Source: Elysia marginata
Lineage: Eukaryota; Mollusca; Gastropoda; Plakobranchidae
Direction of reading: 5' to 3'
Length of the DNA: 35,817 bases
NCBI GenBank assembly: GCA_019649035.1
Contig: BMAT01010317.1
Coordinates: 214,678 to 250,494, forward strand
Shown: positions 11,027 through 23,300 of the stretch, in pieces
Layout: each line of letters opens with the position of its first letter
Position numbering within the stretch: the first letter of the stretch is position 1
The notes under the pieces: generated by a model
Told to the model about the DNA's origin: nothing
The model's database searches: none
What the model saw: only the letters and a program-made list of their open reading frames with translations
Position numbers and translations under genes: made by a program

Positions 11027-13454
11027 ACTTTACGGCTTAATTTACTGTCGATTAAAATAAAAAAGGCGTTCTTCTGTGTGTCATCTAGCCCAGCATTGTT
11101 TCACTAGTATAAAAACTTGAATAAGTTTCTCCAACTATGGTCTTATAAAACATGTAGGCTAATATCTTAGAAGCTCATGTTGGTCAACTGTGATCTTCGC
11201 ATTGAAAAGTTCTTTGAAATCGGCAGTTGCACTAAAATCTATTGATGCAGACTTAGAAATTTAATTGTTTTACCTTTATAATTGAATGTGCCACTTAGTT
11301 GAAGAAGAGAACTTTGAGTTTAAGAAAGAGTTGTTGCAATCATAAGAGAAATAACGAGACTCCCATAAAGAGTTGACTTTAAATGAACCTCCTTCAAATA
11401 TTCCTTTTTTAAACATCTCATTAGTTGATACATTTGAAAGTGCGATTTAAAAAGGCAGTCAGGCATATTGCTCAATGTCATAGGATTACTCCATATGAGT
11501 CTGATGTTGAAAATTTAATTAGAGACAACATTGTTTAAAGTTATATCTAAACCTCTTTCTTCAAAGGTTTTTTTAGACAAACAGTAAGTTTTGATAATTT
11601 AAAGCAGATTTTGATGTTTGGAAGCTCAGAAAAAAAGCCTGTAAAAATTTGGCATTCAGGTCATTTGTAGTAATTGCTCGGAACACAACACCCCCTCCCA
11701 CCCCCACACTAACAAACAAAAAGTAAAGAAAAAGCAACCAAACAAAAATAACATTGCTTCACAAAGTTTTATTAACAAGAAGAATTTTATTTTTTAAAAG
11801 CTTTGTATCTACACTAATGGAAATTTAAATAAAAAACTTAAGGTACATAATATTTTGAGGGTTGCAGTAACATTACTTTTCAAACCATTTATAGGGTCAA
11901 ACTTTGTGTAATAGAATGGCCTTTGTCGGTTTTTTTTAAAATGAAAAAAGCATCATTTAAGTACATGTGGAATTTTTTAAATAAAATGGCACAGTATTTA
12001 TCATTTGCACAACCTGAAGGAATGAATAAAAGAATAATGTTTAAACAGAGTTTAGTAACTGAGACCGACAATGATGTGGAAACAGATGATCTGCTTGAAA
12101 ATGAATATAAAAGAACAGCAAAAGGGAGCAGAGATTAATGAATTAATCATGATGCAACTATCGTTGTGCATAGAATGCATAGATCTTATAAAAAAAATCT
12201 CCCATCATTAAGCTCTCGATCTGTTTATAAAATAAACTTTAAGAAAATAAAGGCATGGTGCAGAAGTTTTGTTTATTTATGACAATATTTTTTTTTCAGT
12301 TCCATCAAATAGTCAATAAAAAATGAAACAAACTTTTAGGTGTTTTGTTGCTGTATAACTAAATGATTATCTGCATTAGAAACTAGCGTTTCTTTTAGCT
12401 TTTCATCTTCTGCTATAAAAACGTTGACACTTATGCTTAATAGAGAGGTTATTGTTTGCGACAGAAGTTGCTATTGAGTAAGTTGTTAAATTTTTACTGG
12501 ATTTCCATAAAATTGTACTGATGTTGCTAAAATACTTGTTTTCTAATCCAAATTTTACTTAAATGAGTTCTTTCTAGCTATCAATCAAACTTGATGGGTT
12601 GTAGTACAGACTTTGAATTAAATATAGGTATACATTATGTGGGCCTACAGCTAACTATAGCCTCGAACAAAATTATGCATTAAAAAAAAACTATCACTGG
12701 TATTCAGCGATGGCCATTTGCAAATAATAATAAATGTAACTTATGATAATTTTCTTTATTAAAAAATTCACATGCATCAACCTCAGAAGGTAGCAATTGT
12801 GCACCTAAGAAATCTAATAAGGCACATGAATACAAAATACTGAAGTTAAAAATATATGTGTATTGTGTTCATGTCTCGTTCATGCAAAAAAAAAAATTAT
12901 TGATTACTTCTATCCATTATTAGAAGAGATCCGCGTTTGTGATTGAGTGGGTTTAAAGTTGTATAATTGCAGAGCTAATGATGAACTGCAGACCTTGCCA
13001 GCCTATGCGTCCTGTTGGAAGTGATCAGGAGTCAACTGCTTGCCTGACGGGTCGGCACGGACATTCACTCGGAGAACTGGGGAGCCGTCAAATGGCGGAG
13101 GCTGTTCTCCCTCGTACATGGGGTTGCTTTGGCCATACCTCGCCTGTCTCTCACTGCGTTTTCTACTGTCGCGCCTGTGAAGTAACGTTCAAAGAGTTTT
13201 TGGTTTGAGTCTGCGGATGCCAAACATTCGCCGTAACTTCACGAAGTTATAAGAAGTTTAAAGCAATAGAAATGTCCATCAGTAAAGAAACTGCGAAAGT
13301 AAGAAAGAAGTTCAAGTGGTTCCTCCTACGAAAGATGTTAAAAATCCCACGTCGAATTTTAAAAAAATCTTACGTGAATGTTTTTAGAGAGGCAAATTAA
13401 AACCATTTGCGCATGGTTAGGTAATCCTTTACTCAATGCGAGTTATACTGAAAC
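11027..13454. other. Gene-poor intergenic DNA
   Basis: AT-rich sequence without a supported gene. A short stretch near 11363-11375 (GAGTTGACTTTAA) resembles the inside of the neighbouring MITE and may be a decayed piece. From about 12970 to 13330 the DNA becomes richer in GC and CpG. A 76-codon frame there (12978-13208, +) has no recognisable domain. Confidence 0.5.
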
Positions 13455-13456
13455 TA

Positions 13457-13607
13457 CAGTGGCGTCCACTTAAGATGAACTTTGAGTCAAGATAAACTAC
13501 TTTTTGTCCCTTTCCTTTTTTTCTTTAATAACCGCTTAATATAAACTTTGGATACAATAAACATTATAGTCCGGCTCAGAGCGGTTTATTTTAACAGGAT
13601 TCCACTG
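13457..13607. mobile_element. MITE copy 2, same family
   Basis: The 151-base element starts CAGTGGCGTCC and ends GGATTCCACTG, with TA on both sides (13455-13456 and 13608-13609). The ends match copy 1 apart from two changes in the left end. The interior is more diverged and includes TTTATT at 13585-13590, which on the - strand reads AATAAA. Confidence 0.75.
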
Positions 13608-13609
13608 TA

Positions 13610-14251
13610 GTGAAAGGGGACGCCCTCATTATGTCTTCACTCGGCATAGGACGAAAATTTGCCACACAATTTTCTGTGCTTTTTAAAACAGAACCAAAAT
13701 CATTATTTACATCTGGTTTGATAAATAAAATAACCTTGGAACTTGAATAGCTGGCACTCACACAACCGGGTGTTTAGATTCAGATGTGGCAAAACGGCAA
13801 TTTACATCTAGGTCAAAGCCGATTTTTTTATGATCTTATCTCTTACTTCCTAATCTCTTCTGGACTGTTAAAGAGTTTATACTATCGATCCTGAACGTTT
13901 CCCGAACCACGCATCTATCTGATACTAGATTTAGTCTACTCTAGACCCGACAAAGGCCAACCATAGCTCTCTGTTCTAGGTCAAGACTCCGATGATGAAT
14001 GCCAAAGTTTTTATGCATTTTGTATTAGCTAGGTACATTTTTTCCAGCGTTTGTTGTCTTCACTTTCGTCAAATTAAAAATTTTTACTTAATTTTAAAAT
14101 CCATTAATTTTGCAGAAAATTCAAAAACAACTTTTGAGCGCGGCCCTGTCGAGGGAGGTAGGCCTACTAGTACATGTACAGTGTACTAAGATTTGTATTT
14201 TAGGGTTCAAAACCGTGAGCTGGGGGGGGGGTAGACCTTAAGGCCTATTGT
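13610..14251 (-). other. Probable 3' UTR / downstream flank of the VWDE-like gene
   Basis: The - strand reading frame of the VWDE-like gene stops at 14252-14254, so this stretch is its likely 3' UTR. The first clear AATAAA downstream on that strand is the one inside the MITE at 13585-13590. A run of ten G (14222-14231) lies just past the stop. No other gene is visible. Confidence 0.4.
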
Positions 14252-14391
14252 TTACCTTTTCAAGAAGATCAAAAGTCCTATAATGGCAATAATTAGCAGA
14301 GCCAGAAGTGCGCATCCTGCACCGATGAGAGGTACAAGGTGTGCCTCGGAGTCATCGGAATCAGCCAATTTGTCTTTGCAGTGATCCAGGT
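14252..14391 (-). CDS. VWDE-like last coding exon W, transmembrane helix and stop
   Basis: Acceptor attctctctccag, residues 1081-1126. After an acidic juxtamembrane stretch comes a hydrophobic helix of about 26 residues (containing GCALLALLIIAIIGLLIFL), then KR and TAA at 14252-14254. The basic pair is a stop-transfer signal, giving a type I protein with almost no cytoplasmic tail. The codons AGG TAA also spell a donor-like AG|gtaaac, so a variant spliced to a further exon is possible, but none was found downstream. Confidence 0.82.
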
Positions 14392-17300
14392 CTGGAGAGA
14401 GAATTTACGGAGGATGTAAATACATGTATATAAAATATTCATTCCAAACTTTAACAATGCCCGCAACAACCAACATGGGGATTCATTTGGTAAGGACCTG
14501 AAAGCTGCTTTCCAAAACAGCCATATCAGAGAGGTACAGAGCATTATTTGTGCTAGTAGACCTCTTATCCGTCTCATCCAGCAGTTACATGGTTGGAATT
14601 ACACTTTTGTGCTGGAATGACAACAACGCTGTAGTTTTTACAACGGTATGCAAAGTGTAAATAATTAAGAAAATATATGTTATTTTCTTTTAGAGTGCTC
14701 TAATTTAGATATACCCACGCGGAATGCCTTATTGTGTTCTTGAAATATGAAGACCTATAATAGTATGATCGAACCCAGTTTTTGTAGCGCAGATAAACGT
14801 TACAAGTATGATGGTGCTGTTCTAATAAATTTCCCTAACAGTGGGACAAAGAAAAACTTATTCTACCTTTACTCTCTCTCCCTCTCTCCCCATTTTCATC
14901 TCTCTCTCTTCCTCTCTCCGCATTTTCATCTCTCTCTCTCACTCTCTGTATTTTTCCTCCCTCTCTGCCTCCCTGGTTTATTTCTTTCTCTTTTTCTGTC
15001 TCTCTCTCACCGCCATTTATCACTATCCATAATCCCATGTATGTTCAAGTACCTTCCCGTACCTCCATCTCTCTATCACTTCTTTTTATCATCTCTTAAG
15101 TTAATCGAAGTTCTTACCTCCCACCTACCCCTCTTTCATGCTTACCTTTGCGGATAGTCCACTGAGTCGGGTTTGCCAAGTCGCAGTACTCACAGTCATC
15201 ATAGATGGATGAAACCCCAGGCTGCACACAAGTGTTTCCAATCACACATACACCAGTCTGTGAAACACATCGTAGAACATTTTGCTACTTATTTTTCAGG
15301 TGATGCAATGAATGCAAAAAACTGATATAATTATCTATATACACGTATATATAAATGCATGAGTAAATTGTGTAACACAAATTAAAAGGCCTTACCTTAA
15401 AATTTAAAAGAAGTTTAAAAATGCACTTTTTGTGTTGATTTTATTGTAAAATAATCGTAATGTTTTAAAGGATTTCAATGCTAAAGATAGTTCTATTGCA
15501 TTGGATGGGGCCTTATGTACTGGATTGTTTTGCAATATTTTTAAAGACAAAACATCGTCATCTTGTTTTCAGAGATGGGAAGCATTTTCGACCTACAACC
15601 AAATACAGTGGAATGATGATAAAGCCAACACCTTTGGACCGAACAATATGTAGACTCAAAAAAAAGTTCGTTTACACCATAACAAAAAATTTAAAAATCA
15701 CAAAACAGGACTGCCAATAGGGTTGACTTTCGGCAACAGTTTCCCTGAAAGATATTGGTTTCAAGTCGATATTAGTATTTATTACTGCACACCAATTATG
15801 AAATCCCTATAAAGAACTTGAAGAACAAACGCCGCTTTCTTCATTCTAAAAAAAGTAACTGAACTCACCTGTCTGGTACATGTTGTCAGGTCACATGTGA
15901 AACATACAGGGTCGTAAGCCACAAACAGTTGATACTGAGAGTGAGGGGTCAGTCCATCATTGCTGACTGACACACGCAGTGACCGCTTCCAGGCGCTGCG
16001 CTCTCCAAGGTCACACCGCACGCGATCTGTGGCAATCAGTTGGGCATGGACAACCTGGGCCTTAGCTCCTGGCACCTCCCTTAGGCCTATCTCAGTCACC
16101 TAGGAGAGAAATGGGTGATCATTGACTAGTTGGAATATAGACCTAGGAAGCTAGTCTGTTTTCTTTTTTTAGAATTAATATTTATGTTGTACTTAAACGT
16201 GAGGTATAAATCTGATTTGCTTAAGGAGCATAATGAGTGTTACAAAGTAAATTTTTCAGACTGTACTTTACAAAACAAATATGCAACCGTCATTCGGTAG
16301 AATTCAAATTACAACCACTGTCTGCAGCGGAAATATTGTTAACAACTTTATGGTGGTAGGTTCATGTAGTAATTTTTATCTCTGTACGGATAGTAGGTGA
16401 CTATACATTTTGGAAATAAAATGCTGTCAGGGTTGGAGTATTGTAGTTGCAGTAGAAAAGCAAAAAAGTGTAAGTATCGCTTAGAAATGTAAATTGTATC
16501 TAAAATGACAATGACATATTCGGGTATGACCTGTCTATTCAAACTTTAGCCAATGATAACAAAATGAAGCAAGATGCATGTATATTCGGAAAAGTTTTGG
16601 AGATTCTAATTTGCAGATGACTTTGTTTTTGTTTTTTGATGCAATTTTATCTTTTTTCAATTTCGATTACTTAAACTAAGTTTGCTCTGTATAAGAGGCA
16701 CAAACCATTCTTTTAAATTTAACATAACTTTTTTGGAAGGTAAAATAACATTTTAAAAGATTTCGAAAAGAAACTGATGTCATGGGAAATGGCTAATAGA
16801 CCGCTTAGCATTTTTTTCTCGTTTTATAGAGATTTTTTTAGGAAATTTTGTGGATTGGAGCAAAGAGGTTGGCAGTGTACGCTGATTTAATTATAGAATG
16901 CGTGTCAAATTACTTAGCATAGAGCGCTCAAACAAAACACGCTAAAATCCTCGAACTGCATATATGGCATAGACATTTCCTCAGGTTAAGTGCAACGCTA
17001 AACGTATGTATTACACATACATATGCAATTGCAAATGGCCAGACAAAAAACCTCAGTTCAGTTATGTAACTGGTTTGATCACTTAGCTGCAGTTAATGAA
17101 TAGAGGTCTATACAAAACCGCTCGTTTCAAACTTTTCAGCTTAAGTTAAAACACATTCTTACTTCGACCTCTTTGAGGTGGCAGGAAAGTTTGCTGGATG
17201 AAATGAAGTTTGAGCCACTAATGAAGACAGAGGAGCAGTCTGAGTTTGAGTCAACCTCACACATGTGGACGCCATCCTCTGGTTCCTTCAGCACTGGGGG

Positions 17301-20300
17301 CGTCAAGTCTTCGCTGGAGATGTCACATCTAGTGCCGTAGTAGCCATCGTAGCAGTCGCAAACACCTGCACCAGTGGGCAGAGTTAGATTTGAACAAGAT
17401 CGTTTCAAAAGAGTGAATCATGTAGGGGTTTACAGGGGAAAATTATAAACAAGGTTACCTTTTTGGCAAAAAAAAGACAAAAAAAAAAAACTTGCTTTAC
17501 TAGACTTCTCTTGAACCCGCAGCAATATTCATTTACCAATTATAAACGCCTATTATAGCACAATCAACTGAAAGGGCAACTTATCTATAAAGCCAAGTGA
17601 CATCTACGACTGAGATGCAAAATAACGCTACTTCAACTCGTGTAAAACAGGGTCTCATTTAGACCTTTACGATAAATGGACTTTTCGGATCTGGACTATG
17701 CCAGTGAATCATGAATGATAACGATACATTAAAACATTATTAATGCTTTTTTACCTAAAAGTTTTTAGTAAGTTAATTGTTTGAATGTATATAAATCATT
17801 AATTTTGTTTAGATAGAAGCCATATGAAATTTAGCATACTTGGGTTTGCCATCCTTTTCCCCGTTTTGAAGTCAAGAAAACCATGGTTAAATCATTATCT
17901 GCAGCTTTGTTTAAATCAAACGTTTTATCATATTTATTTTTAAACTTCTTAATTTTTTTGTTTGAGGGCGGGTGGAAGGGGTAGTAAACTGAAGGAAAAA
18001 AGAACAAAGATTAGGCCCACGCAATTGCAATGTTAGAATAGAACAACTGTTTATTTCCTGAAAAAGTCTTAAAACAAATTGCATACCCGTGGAGCAAGTT
18101 CCATGGCCACTGCAGTCTGGTGGTGTGCAAGTGGAGTCGAGGAATTGTATGGCCAAGTTGCTGCTCTCAGCATTGTTCTGGTAGCTTGGATTCTGGTTCA
18201 GCTCGGAAATACAGTGCTCGTAAGCCGACACACGGGCACCTTCAAGCCACTCAGTACCGTCCGATGCCTAAAAAAACGAAAAGAAATAAGAGAGGAGGTG
18301 TAACCAAGAATTTACAACTTGATGATTATCGTCAAACCAAGAAGGAACCGAAAAGAGCAACAAAAACAAAACAACCATTTTTTGGCTTTCAAATCTGCAG
18401 AATCTTAGATTTACCATAAAGACTTTCCTTAATTAAAAATACTTTTAAAAAAGTAGAATGATCACCGCAGTATATTTTTATGTACTTTTGTCTTAAAAAA
18501 GCTTAGTTTTGCTACATAAGTTAGAAATTCTTGCTACTTCTTCTTTATGAGGTTGACTATGTTAGGCTATAACCTTAAAAATCGTGAAATTTTGACCAAA
18601 AAAAAAGCCGCATGTACCAGTGCAGTATGTAAAAGTTTGAATTTTTGTATAATTTATATCGATAGCACGTTTTAGCTGGTTCTAAGACATTCAAAACTGT
18701 ATCAGTTTTATCTCTTCGTGACATGAGTGCCTATGGAGAGTTATACTTGTAAAATACTGAGGACTATTATTTCCAAATACGAGTTATACAGGTTATCATA
18801 ATTTCATTACAATGTTTCATTTATTAGAAAACAAGAACCCGTTGTGAGGAGAAGGAGTGGCCGCATGTAAACGTTTCTGGAATCATTATTCTCTGTATGT
18901 TTAATAGTAAGTAAAATAGCTAATGAGCTGTTTCGACGTTCATGTATAAGCCATTGAGTACATTATTTTCGTAATTTTAAACCATTTCATAATTTTGCTT
19001 TTTTCATAACAGATTTTGATTGTGGTTTTGTTTTACATTATTGCATTTTGAAAAAAAATCTATGGATTTCAACCGTCAAATCAGATTTCTGGATTATAGT
19101 AAAACAAAACGAATAGTTTTGATGTGAACAATTTAATGATCTCTATCCGTTAAAGCAATGTTTATTTAGCTACAATGATAAATTGAACAATTAATTCATA
19201 TCCAGAAACCCAGTTGAACAAAAGAAGCTGGAAGCTGTGAGTTTAGCCTACCTTGATGTCACCTATGCAATCTTGGACTTGCTCATCCAGCTCAAATGAT
19301 TCCAAAGTGCCGTTCAATGAAGCAATGGCCTGAGTACATTTCTGTAGTGTGTCATCAGGAATATTGTCTAGACACCAGGCTGTTGCTTGCTCCACCGTCC
19401 ATCCACTTTGAGTGGGCCAGGTCGGAATCTGGAGGTAGAGACTCGCATAAGTTTTTCAACTCTATAGAGATTGGTGTGTTGATTTTTAGATTAAAGTCGA
19501 TAAGGAGTGTCGGAACTTTGAAAATACAATGTACATTGTAAAAACACATCTACACCGATGTTCTAACCAGAATTGAAATGAATGAAAGAGGTGTTTGGCG
19601 ATTTGTTTTAAAAGATACTTATGCTGCAAGTTTCTTTAGAATTAGATACAAAAACACCTCTAGTATAAAACAGGCATTACCAAGACAAAAAAAAGTATCA
19701 GTATAGTGGAATTCATTTACATAGACGTGGCAAAATGGAATAGAATTTTAATTTTAAGGCGTGTTAATCCTGACCTGAACAGGTGTTGACACTGCGTCTT
19801 CCTCGACTGGGTTTGCGGCTTGTCGCTTTCTTCTGATGGTGGTAACCGTATTGCTTGAGGTTTGTTTGAAGTTGGCCAAAAGACTGGCTGTTTGATCGTC
19901 CCCTATTGAAAAGAATATTAAGTGAGTTTGTTTTCCAAATTTTCATAGCTTTCGTAAAAAGGATCAAATTTCAGATACATATCTATTGGTATCATTAACA
20001 CGTCTAGCTTTCCAATAAGCAATGATTATAAACTAGGTACCCGCCAGGAAAAAAAATTCAGCTTTAGAACGGCGGCCGATGGTAAACCTACAATATGTAC
20101 TAGACTAAATTTGCATTGGATAGATACAAAACATGTGAAATATCGTTGATGCCAGAAAACGATGAAAGAAAATGACACAGATTCAAATTTTGTAACAAAA
20201 CACAGAGCATGTCATAAATTTACTAGAAGCTGACCCAAAATACAGTGCATTGCATGTGTACTAATTTCAGCACAAATGCAACGGAAGTCCAGTATTGCAT

Positions 20301-23300
20301 TAAAAAACTACCATCAGGATGTACAGTTCAACCTCTGTTTCTTACAACGCTATGTTCATACCTTTTCAATACATAGAGTTGTACTTTTTGTCTGGTTTTC
20401 CAAAGCCAATCTAAAGCTCTGTTATGAATTCAGAAGACAAGGTACTTTCTATCATTTATTTTGATTGTGCTTATAATTTCAGCTATTGTTGAGAAATGTG
20501 GCTAATGTGTTTCGCTGCATAAAAATACCATAAAAAATAACAGTACGGTAGTCTATTCTTTTGTACTTGAGTTCAAAGAAAGTCGATATTATTCAAAACG
20601 AAATTTATAAAGCCATTGGCCAAATACCGGTACACTCTTCTTAAATGCTGTCTCCAAGTTTTCCTCTATTTTAACATTCGAGAAATTTTTTAGACTCTCG
20701 AAGGAAAGAATATGTCCAAATTACCGTTGACAAGTCCACAGATTGCTAGATTTGCCCATTTGCCACACTTGGTGATGGACTTTCCACCCTTCCTCGGCGT
20801 CCATGTATGACAGTAGGTGGGCACAGGGTCAGTGGAGATGGTCACATTGGGTACAAACACCTGGGTGTAGTCATCCGCCTGGCTCTTTGTACTGTAAATG
20901 GTGAAGTAACCAAGGAATCATATTATGTGGAATGTTTATAGGCAGGCTAATTATATGAAATGGCAAAAAGGTGGTACTGGTTTTCTTTAATGAATTAATA
21001 TTTTAAATGTACCATATCCCCAAAAATAATTATAAATATATATTTGCTTATATTGTGATAAAATATCTTAAAGAAATTTTTTTAAAGTAATGTTTTATGG
21101 AAACTGTTGTGTTTTATAATAGCTAACATTATAGTAATCGACAATTTTTAAACCTATTTATTAGTGAACTATGTCTTTTTTATCATCAGGAATTTTACAA
21201 TTACATGTATTTATGTCTTTGTAGATGTCCGCGCTGCTGTTTTTACGTAATTGTTAAAGCAAGTTTTATCTATGTAAAGCGCCCTGAGCATCGCCATAGG
21301 CAGTGGTAAAGCACTATATAAAAGTCATTTATTACTAATATTATTATTATTTGTTTACTAATACTACGATTAGTTTCATACACAAAGCCCCTTTTCTCGG
21401 TTGGAAAGAGACGTAAATGTTCTAAACAAAGCACAGAGCCAAAGTACCCTGAATCCTAATTGATTTCCTGTATTCATTCATATCATTAAAATTATTAAGT
21501 TGTTTGACATGTTATTTTTTCGTATATTCTAAAAGGTAATGTTCTTTTCAAAAACTTCTTTGGTATCCCACAATTTCTGAGTAAATTCCATAAATGTATA
21601 CATCAAAACAAAAAAGAATGAAAATGGAAAACGAAGCAAAGAAGGAGAAAGGTAGTATAAGAAGGTACATTGTTGTAATTCATATAAGTACATTGTTTAC
21701 AGCAGAAAAAGTTAAAGAAACACTAGTGATCACAAAAGACTAAGGTCTGTAGAATGTCTCATTTATTGCTAACTGCTTGAAGGATACCTGGTGAAGCACG
21801 AGGAAAGAAAGATCTTCAAAGGTAACTGACACACTATGTCTTTCTATGAGCGATGCGATAAATTTTGCTCTGAAGACATATCTTGCATTGCACATCATTC
21901 AATAACTACATAGAAAACTTCATCGGAGTTCTATACCACACAAAAAGATTCAGTATCCGACACTTACAGTTTCCATTGATTGTTGAAGTCTGTTGGAGCG
22001 AGCTCTCCTTCTGAGCCATCTGATACTTTCATTTTGTATTGTGAAAAATCGGGCAGCTGGAAATCGTTATAGCCATCGCCGTCAAATACACCACACAGGC
22101 CTGAAAGCAGAGAAATATGAAAATACTAGATAATATCTTTTAGTATACTCTTCAATCTTGATTATTGCACTTTATTTTGTACAGTACAGATTATTAAGAT
22201 GTAAAAAGGGCGTAATAGCATAACACATTTGATATTCTTTTCAGTTGGAGAGCACTGAGTTGCGAAGCAAGAATATTAAAAGACAGGTGCTCAAAATTTG
22301 AAGAACACAGGGAAATTCGTTTTAGCCCTTTTACACTTAAAGAATCGTTCTACATATTTTGATGCTCTCATTATAACAGCTATGTCCTACTTGTAAACCT
22401 ACAAAGCTCCTTCCATTGTTTTACTTGATCACACGTTTTTGCTTTAAAGAAGGGTTCCAAGCTTCTTGATGTTAAAGTATTCCTGTATTACAACTCTCAT
22501 ATTTACAGACCAAATTATATTTTTGTTTCTCAACTATTATCTTTTACATACGCCGTTTTTACATTTCTGCTCTTCTCTCGTTCCTAAAATTACAATTAAG
22601 TTTAGGAGGTTCAAAACGTGGCACTTAAAAAGTAATTATATCTTGAGAATGTTAGGCATAATTCATTGAGCTTAGTCAAGTTAAATTTAAATTGAAACTA
22701 TAACAGTCGTTTTCTGATCTTGTCCCTATGAGGATCTCCTAAACTATATAATATTTTTATGGCATATTCTATTGTTATTTATCTAAGACACATAGTAACG
22801 TAAAATTGTGCAGTGCCACTTTAACGAATGCAAGATCATTATCCGTCGAATTTCACAATTTCAATTTCAATAGTTTTATTAGGCCAGAGGCCAATTCATC
22901 AATATACATGTAGAATAACATTCAATCTTCAAGTACAGTTGAATTAAAAAAAAAAACAAAAGCACCTTTTGAACTTGGGGACCTCGAACAAATAAACCGT
23001 AAATACTTCATTAAAATTAATTGATGTGATAATTTATTTGCAATAAAAATAAGGAAATTATGAGCTTGTCTTACCAACATTAATAAACACAATGTTTATA
23101 CTTTTGGTGCATAATTATTCACGCAAGCAATTCATCCTGTCAACTTGTTTGAACAAGAGACCCAAATGACTGTCATAATAAGTTCATGCCCGCCCCCATT
23201 TTGTTGTGTTTCCATTTTATCAAGTGGAGCCTTCAAGGGGTGATAATTATCTTAAAAATCGTGTATGTTTTTATAATGAATATCATCTAGTGTTTTAAAT

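Noticed and set aside
14747..15157. 136-codon + strand frame, Ser/Leu/Pro-rich
   Set aside because: It runs through a CT microsatellite, and the opposite strand carries exon V just beyond. Low-complexity translation only.
15478..15720. 80-codon + strand frame
   Set aside because: Overlaps MITE copy 3 and lies inside an intron of the VWDE-like gene; no domain.
18079..18419. + strand frames of 74 and 99 codons
   Set aside because: Antisense shadows of exon S, whose - strand translation is a clear EGF-containing sequence.
19705..19740. AGTATAGTGGAATTC, a possible fourth MITE end
   Set aside because: Only about ten bases match, and no matching right end or interior was found.
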